23,480 nt of DNA from Stephanodiscus triporus. Its lineage: Eukaryota > Bacillariophyta > Thalassiosirophyceae > Thalassiosirales > Thalassiosiraceae. Where the stretch lies: the NCBI GenBank assembly GCA_036939755.1, contig JALLAZ010000098.1, forward strand, positions 1 through 23,480, in the 5' to 3' direction. The position numbers and the translations under genes were made by a program. The notes under the pieces were generated by a model that made no database searches, was not told the DNA's origin, and saw only the letters and a program-made list of their open reading frames with translations. Numbering within the stretch: the stretch's first letter is position 1; the number at the start of each line of letters is the position of its first letter. This document shows positions 1 through 9,382 of the stretch, piece after piece.

Positions 1-797
1 GGGGGCGACGGCGATGGCGCCGGGACGACGACTTCCCCGTCGGTCGCGGCGGTCGACGATTCGCTCTTGGGGTTCGGCGGGGGGGTTGGTTTGGGGCGAG
101 GGGCGTCGAGAAAAAAAGGAAGGGGGGAGTTATATTATATTTATATTACGAATTGGCGTTGGGCGTTGTTGACGTTGTGGGGGGGGGGAGCGAAAGGGAA
201 AAGGGGGAGAGAGCGCGAGTATCGCAGCGCAATACGAAAACGAGGGCGGGGGGGGGGGGCGTGAAATATTACACGAAACGATCGCAAAAATTCGAATGAA
301 CTCACCTCGCCGTTCGACACGCCGCCGACGACGTCGCCGGTTTCGTCATCTCCGGATTTGCACCCCTTGGACCACTTGGCCGACTTGGCCGACTTGGCCG
401 ACTTGGCGGCGACGACCCCGCGTCGTCGACCGCCGCCGCCGCCGCCGCCGCTCGGGTAGGGCTCGTAGTAGTGGTGGTTGTGGTAGTCCCCGTCGTCGTC
501 GTCGTCCTCCTCGTCGCAGTTGAAGGTGTGCGCGAACAGGACGTAGGGGCGATCGTCGCGTCGCTTGCCGGATTTGCCCGAGGCGGGTTGCGGCGGCGGT
601 CCGTCGTCGACGACGACATCGGGAATTTCCGACGTCGTCGTCGTAGAACGCATCCGCCGTCCGCGCTTACCGCCGCGGCCGAAGTCGACGTCGACGTCGA
701 CGCTCGCGGAGGACGGTCGAGGCGACAGGAGGAGTAGCAGCGCGGCGAATACGACCAACGGTCGGGATTTCGATTTCGTAGTCGTCGTTGATGACAT
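1..797 (-). CDS. Secreted Lys/Ser-rich silaffin-like protein, partial (3' end outside window)
   Basis: I do not recognise a named family. Exon 1 runs 797-306 (164 codons). A GTGAGT donor follows at 305 and a likely acceptor CCCCAAG ends at 66, giving a 240-bp phase-0 intron. Exon 2 (65-1) stays open to the window edge, so the C-terminus is missing. Residues 1-32 look like a signal peptide: basic TKSKSRP, a hydrophobic VVFAALLLLL core, then SSASVD. The mature part is low-complexity: Asp/Val repeats, a CDEEDDDDDGD acidic run, a His/Tyr patch, seven Gly, and a KSAKSAKSAKSAKWSKGCKSG-type cluster near residues 132-152. Regularly spaced Lys and Ser after a signal peptide is typical of diatom silaffins and pentalysine-cluster proteins of the silica deposition vesicle, so a biosilica role is possible but inferred from composition only. 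The signal peptide and splice donor are clear; the function is not. Confidence 0.6.
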
Positions 798-1392
798 CGT
801 GATCGTTTATTCTTTGTTCACGCAAAACATGTTATTTTTTCTCCATCCGGCTTCGTCCTCGGTGAAACTGCTGCTCTAAAGTAATGACGGGCTGTTGGTG
901 GGACTTACGCCTGGATACGTACAAAGGCGGGAGATTTATGCAATTTTTTTTGCAAGTTTCTCATCGGTATGTTGGAATTCCTATTGGCTGTGTAAAATAG
1001 ATTCAAATTCGAGAAATCTGGCGGGCGGGGGCGGCGGCAATAAACGGCAAGAAAGTCGATCGGTGTTTTAGAGAAGAGAGTTAAAAAGTTTTGTTCTCTA
1101 TTCGTACGAACTCTCTACATATGTAGGAGTATCATAGGTAAATACGTAGACATCACTTTTTTCTAACCACAAACCCACACCCACGATCGAACTGTGATCA
1201 GATGAACGAACGAGGACTCGTTTATTCTACGAAGAGACGAAGAGATGAGATTTAGGATTAGACAGGAGAGAATGCAAAGGGAACAACCCGCCCAGTCGTG
1301 GTGGCAACCATTGTTGCATTATTCCACCGTCATTATTATAATTTTCAGTTTGCACGCCGAACACGAAGCAAAACACCAAGCCCAACAGAAAC
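798..1392. other. Divergent intergenic region
   Basis: This gap separates the minus-strand secreted-protein gene from the plus-strand EF-hand gene, so it should hold both promoters. I see no convincing gene or RNA. A TTTTCAG at 1342-1348 lies 45 bp before the EF-hand start, and a similar one lies 37 bp before the start of the second copy, so a 5' UTR intron is possible. Confidence 0.5.
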
Positions 1393-2373
1393 ATGAGCAC
1401 CTCCACGAACAGCACCGACCTCGAATCCATCAACGAAGACACTGTTGAAATTCCCGACGGCAACGAACTCGTCGACGTGTCGCAAGAAAACACCAACAAA
1501 GAAGCTACAATCGTCCGTAAGCTATCGACATTCTCGAAAAAATATGACGTGAATGGCGATGGGGTTCTAGACGACGCCGAAATGGCCATGCGTACTATGG
1601 ACAAGTCGGGAAGGGGTCATTTGACGAACCAACAGGTATATTCGATGATGCAAGAACAGCTCGAGACGCAGAAGCAGCTGTTCCGCGTGAGGCGCATCAT
1701 GTTCGTTCTCCTGGCACTCGTCGTCATCCTGGCCGTGTCCAACCTCGGTACGTCCTTCGCCGCGGCATCCCTCGCGAAGGATGTTACCATCTCGTCCAGC
1801 GCGGAAATCACAGACAAGATCACTCACGAAGCACTCAGCACCCAGACGACGGCCGAAGCGATTGAGGTCGAGCGTGTCACATTCGAGCCCGACGGCGGGC
1901 GTAGGCTTTGCGACGTGGATGGAGATGTCGAGTGCGAAACCAACTCGTTTCGAATGATAAGCGAGAGCAAGTGCGATGCCATGATCAACCACTGTTCCAG
2001 GGGAAATACCGTCACCCTAAAACGCACTTGGCCGAATGGAGACGTGACATCATTCAACGTATGTCCCTTCAAGAGTGGCACGATCAGCAATATGGGCATG
2101 TCTAAACTTAAGAACAGTGAGGGGAAGTCGTTCTTTTTCGAGAAACTTACGGGGGGTACGTGCCGCATCACCGGAGACGCAGTGGCCCAGGAGGTGGACG
2201 ACATTTGCGTGGTGAATGGCGACTGTGCTAGCTTGAATTGCACGAAGAACTCAAGTCGTATATCAGATTGCAAGAGGCGGTGTGATATGTTGAGATTCGC
2301 CGCGAGCAGGTTGCCTGCCTGCTATGCGAGTTGCGATCATGCGACTTGCCATGCTTCGGCTGAAATCCTTTAG
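1393..2373 (+). CDS. EF-hand, single-pass membrane protein with Cys-rich C-terminus (copy A)
   Basis: This intronless gene encodes 326 aa. An acidic N-terminus leads into a canonical EF-hand loop at residues 52-63 (Asp, Asn, Asp-Gly, Asp and Glu at the ligand positions). A second, degenerate loop at 70-81 (DKSGRGHLTNQQ) lacks the final Glu. A helix rich in Gln and Glu follows, then basic RVRR and one hydrophobic span at about 102-124 with no cleavable signal peptide. The remaining 200 residues carry many Cys (for example CDVDGDVEC, CVVNGDC, CKRRCD, CYASCDHATC), which suggests a disulfide-bonded lumenal or extracellular part. The simplest reading is a type II membrane protein with a cytosolic Ca2+ sensor. 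From memory, diatoms have a family of this architecture, but I cannot name a function. It converges on the oligopeptidase gene and is almost identical to the copy at 5948-6922. Confidence 0.85.
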   Translation: MSTSTNSTDLESINEDTVEIPDGNELVDVSQENTNKEATIVRKLSTFSKKYDVNGDGVLDDAEMAMRTMDKSGRGHLTNQQVYSMMQEQLETQKQLFRVRRIMFVLLALVVILAVSNLGTSFAAASLAKDVTISSSAEITDKITHEALSTQTTAEAIEVERVTFEPDGGRRLCDVDGDVECETNSFRMISESKCDAMINHCSRGNTVTLKRTWPNGDVTSFNVCPFKSGTISNMGMSKLKNSEGKSFFFEKLTGGTCRITGDAVAQEVDDICVVNGDCASLNCTKNSSRISDCKRRCDMLRFAASRLPACYASCDHATCHASAEIL

Positions 2374-2747
2374 AATTCTCCACGAAATCACGCAAAAGGG
2401 CCAACTGTTAGATGATGTAGATAACTCTACTTTTGATGAAAGAGCAAATTGCCCATCTCTTAATCTCCAAAGTTTTTGACACTCAAAATAGTAATTCCTA
2501 TCGTTCATACTTACTACCACTGAGACAATCGCCATCACTCTCAGAAGGAGAGAGAGGAGGAGAAGGAGAGAGAATGAGAGAGAGAAAGAGAATGAACACG
2601 CTATGTAATAAAAATCATTGAGGAACAAATAAATCAACTGAATCAACAGTTATGAGCTAGAGCAGATATTGAACTCATAAGATAGTCTTAGATGTTTGTA
2701 ACCCAATCTGCGTCATGCGAGCTATTGATGCATTAGAATCGAGAAAA
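2374..2747. other. Convergent 3' intergenic region with purine microsatellite
   Basis: The 3' ends of EF-hand copy A and the oligopeptidase gene face each other here. The only structure I see is an imperfect GA/GAGA purine run at about 2541-2594 and AATAAA-like tracts near 2606-2635 that may serve in polyadenylation. There is no supported gene. Confidence 0.5.
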
Positions 2748-5526
2748 TTAAGCAAGACCATTGTGCCTCAAGAGCGCTTCAGGACTGGGCTCGCGTCCAC
2801 GGAATCGCTTGAAAACATCCATGGGCGCAACTCCGCCACCAAGACTCAAAACGGTGTCACGGAATTTCCGTCCAACTTCACGAACTGCATCTTCATTGTC
2901 CAATCCAACTTCCTCAAAAGCGCCAAATGCGTCTGCACTCATCACCTCGGCCCACTTGTAGCTATAGTAACCCGCGGAATATCCCCCCGCAAAAATGTGG
3001 CTAAATCCACACAAGAAGCGATCCTCGTCGACTGGCTTGCTGTACGGGGTGTAGATATCAGCCATCTTACGGTGAACGTCGAAGATGGTTTCATCGCCAT
3101 CGGGGTCGAACTTCGAATGGAGCTCCATATCCAACATCCCAAAGAGAAGCTGACGGCATGCCATCATGCCTGCGCCGAAGGTCTTTTGCTGTAGGAGCTT
3201 TTCAAACATCTCGTCGGGCAGCGCCTCGCCGGTTTCGTAGTGCTTGGCGAAGCCATACACTGTGGGCTTGTCGTAACACCAATTCTCCATGAACTGGGAG
3301 GGCAACTCGACAGCGTCCCACTCGACCCCGTTGATGCCGGCGACGTCTCCGACCGTTGCTCGCGTGAGCATGTGCTGCAACCCGTGTCCTGTCTCGTGGA
3401 ACAGCGTCTCGACCTCGCGGAAAGTCATGAGCGACGGCTTGTCCCCCACGGGCGGCGAGCCGTTGCACGTGAGGTACGCCACGGGGACGTCGATCCCTAA
3501 GGCGTCCGATTTGCCGAGGCAATCGGCCATCCACGCGCCGCCGCGCTTGTCCGCGGGACGGGAATATGGATCGAGGAAGAAACTGGCCACGTGCTCCCCG
3601 CTCTGTTTGTCGTACAATTCGAAGAACTGTACGTCAGGATGCCACACCTCCGCCTTGCCGTTCGCCTCGCGCACCTCGATGTCGAAGATCCGCTCGATCA
3701 ATTTGAACATCCCCTTCAGGACGGCGTCCAGGGCGAAATACGGCCGGAGATCTTCCTCCTTCAAATCGAACGTCTTCTCCTTCAGCCGTTCGATCCAGAA
3801 GGAGGTATCCCACGGCATGAGCTTCTCGAGGTTGGACTCGGAATATTCGTCGCCGCCAACCTCACGGGCCAGGGCCGTGGCAGCGGACAATTCCTTCTCT
3901 GCGGCGGGCAACGCCTTTTCGAGGATGAGGTTGGACAGTTTGGCCACCGAAGCGACGTCTGGTGCCATCTTTGAGGCGAGGCTCATTTCTTGAGATGGCG
4001 TTGCCAGACGCAAGGGGTTGGCGTGTGGGGGAAAACGGTGGTGGTGAGCGTCGACCATAGAGTTACGGCGATCGGGCATCTATTACTTCACACACAAGGA
4101 GAAACACTCACCAGCGTAGTTAGCGAATCCGAGCAAGCCCGACAACTCCTTCTTATTCTTCAATATCTCCTTGATGATCGGCACGTTATTCTTCCCCGGC
4201 TTATCCTTCCTCTCCTTCTCGTCGACGTCCTTCTTCTTCTCCTCGTCCATCTTCTCCAACTTCTCGACCGTGAACTCCGAAGCCCTCGTCATGTATCCAA
4301 GGTAAACCTCCCTCCTCAACGCCCTATTGGGCAGATGCTGCATGGCCGCTATGTAGCTCGGACCGTCGAGAGTGATCCTCCACGGTCCCGCGGCGGCATC
4401 GACCTTGGCCTCCTCCAGCGCCTTCTTCTTGTCCTCGTCGTCCTTGCATTCCTTGATCAAGTGTTGCTGGTAGGCCTGCGCCCACATGGCCGCGGCGCTC
4501 TCCGGCACGCCCTCGACGTCCGCCGGGCTCGTCACGTCCAGCCCGAACGCCTTCGTCGCGTCGAGCACGTTGTTCGAGAACGCCGTGCTCAGCTCGGCCT
4601 GCCTCATCTTGATCTCCTTGTACCGCGCCTGCTCCGGCGATCCCTCCTCGAATCCGACCCCGCCCAACTTCATGGAGCGGATGGAGTTCTCGACCGCGCG
4701 CCTCCTCTGCGCGGTCGCGAAGTCGTCGTCGTCGGCCTTCGCCTCCCCCCCGTCGGCCGCCTCCCATCCCCTCTGCACCCTGAGGAGGGCGTTGTACAGC
4801 GGCTTGCTCTGGCTGAATTTCATGTTCGCCTGCACGATCTTGGGCTGATTCTCCTCGTACGCCGCGCGGAGCTCGTCGCCGTTCTTGACCCCGTTAAGAT
4901 GGCTGGCGATCCCCCACGCGTAGCCTGGGATGCACGCGCGCCGACGAATGAAATCAGCACGGCGCGCTCCTCGGGAGGCCGGGAGACGAGACGACCCCGA
5001 ATAAAATAAAACGCATCGTCGCCACACAGCCCCCTGGATACATCATGTGGGGTAGATGAATGCGTCACTCACCTAGCGGATGCTGCATCTTCTCCACCAC
5101 CGGCAAGACATCCTCGTATCCCATGACCTCCTCCCCCCCCTCGCCCATCTTCGCCTCCAGCGCGGCGAAGTCGGCCTCGAGCTTCTCCAATATCGCGGTC
5201 ACGGCGGGCGTTAGCTGGGACGGCTCTATGACGGAGAATTTCGGCAGGCCGGTGCACTCGAGGAGGGGGTTGGCGGGTGGAGACGCGGCCGAGGATGTCG
5301 GCGTCGACACGGCGGTGGAGGACATGGCGCGGGCGGTGGCGGCGGCGGCGGCGGTGGAAGGGCAGGCGGCGACGAGGCGGCCTTTTCTACCGTCGGCGGC
5401 GGCGGCGCTACTGCTCGTCGTCGACGACTGGAGGAGGACGCTGGCGGCGTTGGAGAAGGCTCGGATGGGAGAGGCGTTGCGCGATGCGAGGACGGTGAAG
5501 GCGAGTGCGACGGGGGACACTTTCAT
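2748..5526 (-). CDS. M3-family oligopeptidase A-type metallopeptidase, probably organellar
   Basis: This three-exon zinc peptidase belongs to the M3 thimet/OpdA family, which cuts short peptides such as those left after presequence removal or proteolysis. Exons are 5526-5073, 4924-4112 and 3988-2748. Introns of 148 and 123 bp start with GTGAGT, and the total of 2,508 bp encodes 835 aa. The joins restore family motifs: PLG|YAWGIASHLNGVKN and GFANYA|EMSLASKMA. The HExxH zinc site HETGH lies at about residues 620-624. The third ligand is the Glu of WDAVELPSQFMENW at about 650, the OpdA spacing rather than that of animal thimet oligopeptidase. The first ~80 residues are Ala/Ser-rich with few acidic residues and an IRAFSNA stretch, so they look like a targeting presequence. 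Mitochondrion and plastid are both possible, since plant organellar oligopeptidase is dual-targeted. A Lys/Asp-rich insertion precedes the second intron. The gene is divergent from EF-hand copy B. Confidence 0.93.
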
Positions 5527-5947
5527 TCTCTCGTGGGCGTCGGGCGCGTTCGTTGGGATGGTGGCCGATCACACACAAAAATGACGACGTTCACGCACCC
5601 CACGAGAAGAGAGACTTCGAAGAGAGGTGACGCAGGCGGCGACTTTACTGGGTACGTATTAAAGTATCTAGTGGTACGATGTGACTTGGGAATTCGTGGA
5701 AAAGATACTATGCTAGGTAACCTCCTCTGTTGCTTTTTTGCGCGCGATCGAAGTGTGAACGACAGTCGGCTGGATGGGCAGAGTGGGCTTTTGTCGTAAG
5801 AATCGTACTATGGTGTATGGTATGGTGTATTTATCGTATGTAGGTACCTCTAGAGATAGACATTTTTCATTTTTATGATCTCTGTCCCGCAATAAAATAT
5901 TTTCATTTCAGTTCGTCCACCGACCGAACACCGAGCCCAACAGCAAC
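5527..5947. promoter_or_regulatory. Bidirectional promoter region (oligopeptidase / EF-hand copy B)
   Basis: This 421-bp gap lies between two divergent starts and must contain both promoters. I see a short tandem TATGGTGTATGG-type repeat at about 5810-5832 and an AATAAAATATTTTCATTTCAG tract ending at 5911, 37 bp before the EF-hand ATG. No defined regulatory element can be named. Confidence 0.4.
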
Positions 5948-6922
5948 ATGAGCACCTCCGCGAACAGCACCGACCTCGAATCCATCAACGAAGAGACTGT
6001 TGAAATTCCCGACGGCAACGAACTCGTCGACGTGTCACAAGAAAAGACCAACAAAGAAGCTACAATCGTCCGTAAGCTATCGACCTTCTCGAAAAAATAT
6101 GACGTGAATGGCGATGGGGTTCTGGACGAGGCAGAAATGGCCATGCGTACTATGGACAGGTCGGGAAGGGGTCATTTGACGAACCAACAGGTATATTCGA
6201 TGATGCAGGAACAGCTCGAGACGCAGAAGCAGCTGTTCCGCGTGAGGCGCATCATGTTTGTTCTCCTGGGACTCGTCGTCATCCTGGCCGTGTCCAACCT
6301 CGGTACGTCCTTCGTCGCGGCATCCCTCGCGAAGGAAACGACCATCTCGTCCAGCGCGGAAATCACAGACAAGATCACTCACGAAGCACTCAGCACCCAG
6401 ACGACGGCCGAAGCGATTGAGGTCGAGCGTGTCACATTCGAGCCCGACGGCGGGCGTAGGCTTTGCGACGTGGATGGAGATGTCGAGTGCGAAACCAACT
6501 CGTTTCGAATGATAAGCGAGAGCAAGTGCGATGCCATGATCAACCACTGTTCCAGGGGAAATACCGTCACCCTAAAACGCACTTGGCCGAATGGAGACGT
6601 GACATCATTCAACGTATGTCCCTTCAAGAGTGGCACGATCAGCAATATGGGCATGTCTAAACTTAAGAACAGTGAGGGGAAGTCGTTCTTTTTCGAGAAA
6701 CTTACGGGGGGTACGTGCCGCATCACCGGAGACGCAGTGGCCCAGGAGGTGGACGACATTTGCGTGGTGAATGGCGACTGTGCTAGCTTGAATTGCACGA
6801 AGAACTCAAGTCGTATATCAGATTGCAAGAGGCGGTGTGATATGTTGAGATTCGCCGCGAGCAGGTTGCCTGCCTGCTATGCGAGTTGCGATCATGCGAC
6901 TTGCCACGCTTCTTCCTCTTAA
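5948..6922 (+). CDS. EF-hand, single-pass membrane protein with Cys-rich C-terminus (copy B)
   Basis: This 324-aa intronless paralogue has the same plan as the gene at 1393-2373: EF-hand loop at 52-63 (here DEAE at the end), degenerate loop at 70-81, membrane span about 102-124, and a Cys-rich C-terminal part. It differs from copy A at nine residues, all before residue 132, and at the last few residues (ASSS instead of ASAEIL). From 6341 to 6906 the DNA is identical to copy A, including silent sites. Homology covers the coding region and about 15-40 bp of leader, then stops just before the stop codon, so the 3' flanks are unrelated. Both copies are intact and probably both expressed. The membrane topology is inferred from the single hydrophobic span. 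Confidence 0.85.
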   Translation: MSTSANSTDLESINEETVEIPDGNELVDVSQEKTNKEATIVRKLSTFSKKYDVNGDGVLDEAEMAMRTMDRSGRGHLTNQQVYSMMQEQLETQKQLFRVRRIMFVLLGLVVILAVSNLGTSFVAASLAKETTISSSAEITDKITHEALSTQTTAEAIEVERVTFEPDGGRRLCDVDGDVECETNSFRMISESKCDAMINHCSRGNTVTLKRTWPNGDVTSFNVCPFKSGTISNMGMSKLKNSEGKSFFFEKLTGGTCRITGDAVAQEVDDICVVNGDCASLNCTKNSSRISDCKRRCDMLRFAASRLPACYASCDHATCHASSS

Positions 6923-7370
6923 AGTATCGTCTTATCCCAAAATTTTGATTGATTTGACATAGGCACTTCGAGATTTGGTATTATGCTCATCGATAAAACA
7001 ACACTTGCCCCTTAAATAAATTATCATTATTACTGTACTTTGCGCCAAACTATTGTGATAATTACTAGAAACTCATCTCATTAGTTCGTGGGATGGGAAC
7101 AGACTGTTTGATGCTGCTCACAAAGACAATTATTCAAATCGTGTTTGTGCACACGAGATTATTTTGAACAGGAAATCACGTCGTTATGGTAACAATATGT
7201 TTTTAGAGTGTCATTACAAAACGATTTCATTAGAAGGAATGCGCATTATCGGCATTGCCATACTCTTTTCAAATCATTGTTAAAATCGTGAACTTCTTCT
7301 GTCTTCATATCGTGAAAATCTTCAGCTAACTTTATATTGTGGACAGCACAATTCGAGAGGGAGACTTCAA
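6923..7370. other. AT-rich intergenic region
   Basis: This is the 3' flank of EF-hand copy B and of the minus-strand pseudogene that ends at 7371. It is markedly more AT-rich than the genes on the left. I see no open frame, RNA or repeat that I can support. Confidence 0.5.
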
Positions 7371-7910
7371 TCATGATCGCTTCTTCGCTCGAAGGGAGGA
7401 ACGAAGCGTCAAATGCAAATGATTAGATGAAGTAGCGATATCACATCGTTCGCAGCCATGAGTTGGTCCATGCTTCGGCTTGAGGTGCTGTCTGGTGCGC
7501 TCTTTTTCTTGATTATTCGCCAGGAACTTCGCCGCCCCCATTTGCTATTCTCGGCAGATATTCTCTTCAATCTCTCCGCGTTCTCAGCGTAATTAGTGCA
7601 CCACATGGGTAGCTGCCATCGACCCTCGTTGAGAATTTCCTTTTTCAGCCCCTCCCGTCTGGTCCTGTATTCTGCAGTGAGATCGGGGGCGAGGAACTTC
7701 TCGAGGCCGACGATGTGATCGGCAGACGGAATGTGGTTATTTGAGACGGAGGATCGAATCGTAGTCGATGTCGACTGCCACGTTTGACTTGAACAAGTCC
7801 ATTTCCTCTTGGGTGGACCATATATTGTGCTTGAGTGGACCTACGGAGAGGCTGGTTACAACGACCATCTGGCTTGTCTTAGTGAACGCGACTTGACGGC
7901 TAGGTCTCAT
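7371..7910 (-). pseudogene. Frameshifted copy of a diatom-expanded protein family
   Basis: Reading the minus strand gives one coherent protein only if two frame changes are allowed. Segment 1 (7910-7737) starts with ATG and encodes VAFTKTSQMVVV, then IWSTQEEMDLFK, then meets TAA. Segment 2, shifted by one base, runs from 7738 to about 7533 and contains ADHIVGLEKFL, Arg/Lys-rich TAEYRTRREGLKKEI and ENAERLKRISAENS. Segment 3, after a shift near a five-base C run at 7535-7539, runs AAKFLANNQEKERTR to a TGA at 7373-7371. From memory, this order (V-F-SQ strand, W-S--E---F, a GLE motif, a basic helix, a C-terminal S-W/A-x-A helix) is that of a very large uncharacterised family in diatoms. The two shifts point to decay, though a homopolymer sequencing error could explain the second one. 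Confidence 0.6.
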
Positions 7911-8223
7911 TTTGTTTTCAACTATTCATGGCGTCAAGTAGAGAGAGTAGGCAGTGCGATAGTTAAGATCGATAACAGGAGTAATAATTATGCGACTTCT
8001 CCGAACTTTCTTCACACACTTCCACACTTCTTACTCTACCATAATGATATGTCGAAAGCAGGTCCGTGCTTCTCTCATTCGCGACTCCTATCGTACCATT
8101 TATCTCTAACCCCTTAACAGGTTTAGTTTACCCCAACTCCCAACGACACGATAACGTTCATTCTCTCTGCATACAAAAACATGTGTCCCATTCCTTGTGC
8201 AGCAAACTCGCTATCAAATCACT
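7911..8223. other. Intergenic region, upstream of the pseudogene
   Basis: No gene is supported. The outer end of the left arm of the large inverted duplication begins at about 8104, so 8104-8223 matches the region downstream of the broken copy at 10978-11109. Confidence 0.5.
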
Positions 8224-9006
8224 CTAGAGGACTTCAATGATGACTTTACCCTTATGGTGCTCCCTAAAGGGAAGTCTTCCTTCGGTGACAATTTCAGTCA
8301 CATTAGGATTGGTGCAGTTCCAGAACAAACTGCTTCGGGCACCGCCCGTGTTATAGCCTGTACCATTAGGATATTTCTTAACCGCGGTAAATAGACCATA
8401 TTTGCCTACATCTTCCCCCCCAGTAATGTTTCCTGTAGCAATTGCAATTGTGGCATTATCGTCTTCTTCGTCTACAAAAATGTTGAGGCAGTCAATAGCT
8501 GCACGCCCTCCAAGGGATCCGTTTTCCTCAGGGTTGTCGGGATTCAAAGATTTATCATGATAAATGCCCTTCACTGTCCCATCTTGAAATTTGTCGACGA
8601 CAAGGGCATAGTCTGCATCACAACCAACCTTAGAACTCACAGATTCACAATAAGGGTCAGGTCCACCTACACGGACACGTGCGGCAACTTGCGGGCCACG
8701 AACTCGAGCCTCGACGGCGGCAAAGGAAGTCGCGAGAGAAGCTAGTAAGACAGTGAAAAACTTCATGGCAGAGAAGAGTAACTAGCTGGTGTGGTGTAGA
8801 TTAGCGTTTCGAAAACGAGAACATAAAAACGGGGGTCAGGAGTGATCAGTGATCAGTATTCAATATCGTCAGAGCTATGATTCAACATTCAAATGAACAA
8901 AAGACAAAAGAACAAAACGGAGACGTAGGGGCATAGCGTACCTGATATTTGGGTAGGAGAATTGGATTGTGGATGATTCGGGCTAATAAATAATGCGACG
9001 AACTTA
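8104..9006. repeat. Left arm of ~0.9-kb inverted duplication
   Basis: The reverse complement of this stretch matches 10256-11109 over most of its length. It includes the upstream region, coding region and downstream region of the small secreted-protein gene at 8224-8766. Clear anchors are the block around 8940-9006 (GGATTGTGGATGATTC on the plus strand) and the block around 8168-8236. The match stops near 9006, and the hairpin at 9032 begins about 25 bp further on. Confidence 0.88.
8224..8766 (-). CDS. Small secreted glycoprotein, intact copy (family copy 1)
   Basis: This single-exon gene encodes 180 aa. Residues 1-20 (MKFFTVLLASLATSFAAVEA) form a clear signal peptide, so the product is secreted or enters the endomembrane system. 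The mature protein has four Cys and five N-glycosylation sequons (NAT, NIT, NGT, NCT, NVT). Its pattern, VDKFQDGTVKG, then AAIDCLNI, then IAIATGNI, then a Gly-rich segment and a final GKVIIEVL strand, suggests an all-beta fold. It resembles, by eye, a small secreted domain seen in bacteria with a DG--KG / LxVxGNxAxIxG pattern, but I cannot confirm homology. A diverged intact paralogue lies at 9626-10168 and a broken near-copy at 10501-10943. Its base composition is AT-richer than that of the housekeeping genes nearby. Function unknown. Confidence 0.78.
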   Translation of the reverse strand: MKFFTVLLASLATSFAAVEARVRGPQVAARVRVGGPDPYCESVSSKVGCDADYALVVDKFQDGTVKGIYHDKSLNPDNPEENGSLGGRAAIDCLNIFVDEEDDNATIAIATGNITGGEDVGKYGLFTAVKKYPNGTGYNTGGARSSLFWNCTNPNVTEIVTEGRLPFREHHKGKVIIEVL

Positions 9007-9031
9007 GAGTATCCTTTTATGGTACTACTCG
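8767..9031. promoter_or_regulatory. Promoter region of family copy 1 (within inverted duplication)
   Basis: This is the upstream flank of the minus-strand secreted-protein gene. It is conserved in inverted orientation at 10256-10500, upstream of the broken copy, so the duplication carried its promoter. The tract includes a tandem TGATCAG repeat at about 8842-8857. No specific element is recognised. Confidence 0.4.
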
Positions 9032-9382
9032 ATATTATGGAAACAGAGATTGCCTCTACAACCACACAAAATATAACGTTAGAAATGAGAAGGGAGAAGA
9101 TTGACATCTACGACATGTTCTTGCGAATGTAAGTAATATCCCTAAATTTTTAAGGGTAATAAAATGACCTATTGTTTCATGGAAACTCTTTTTAACCCTT
9201 AAATTTTTTTTATTTTTTTTAGGATATTATTTACATTCGCAAGAACATGTCGTAGATGCCAACAATCTCCCTTCTCATTTCTAACGTTTTATTTTGTCCA
9301 GTTGCTCTATGCGACCTAGTACCACGTTGGAGACAGACGACTGTGCAGTTGAAGAGGCAATTTCTGTTTCCATATAATTTTC
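9032..9382. repeat. Foldback (hairpin) element, MITE-like
   Basis: The left arm 9075-9160 is nearly the perfect reverse complement of 9190-9288; both carry the block that reads ACGACATGTTCTTGCGAATG on one strand. The loop is only about 30 bp. Pairing extends outward: 9032-9074 matches 9289-9382, where the right side has an extra ~50 bp. A transcript would form a stem of roughly 100 bp. I see no transposase and no clear target-site duplication, so the MITE label is a guess from shape. It sits between the arms of the larger inverted duplication. Confidence 0.75.

Noticed and set aside
67..264. 65-aa plus-strand frame
   Set aside because: It falls in the intron of the secreted-protein gene and consists of Gly/Arg low complexity from G runs.
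3990..5009. Plus-strand 339-aa open frame
   Set aside because: Antisense to the M3 peptidase exon 2 and intron. Composition is the Leu/Arg/Val-rich pattern of a reversed GC-rich coding strand.
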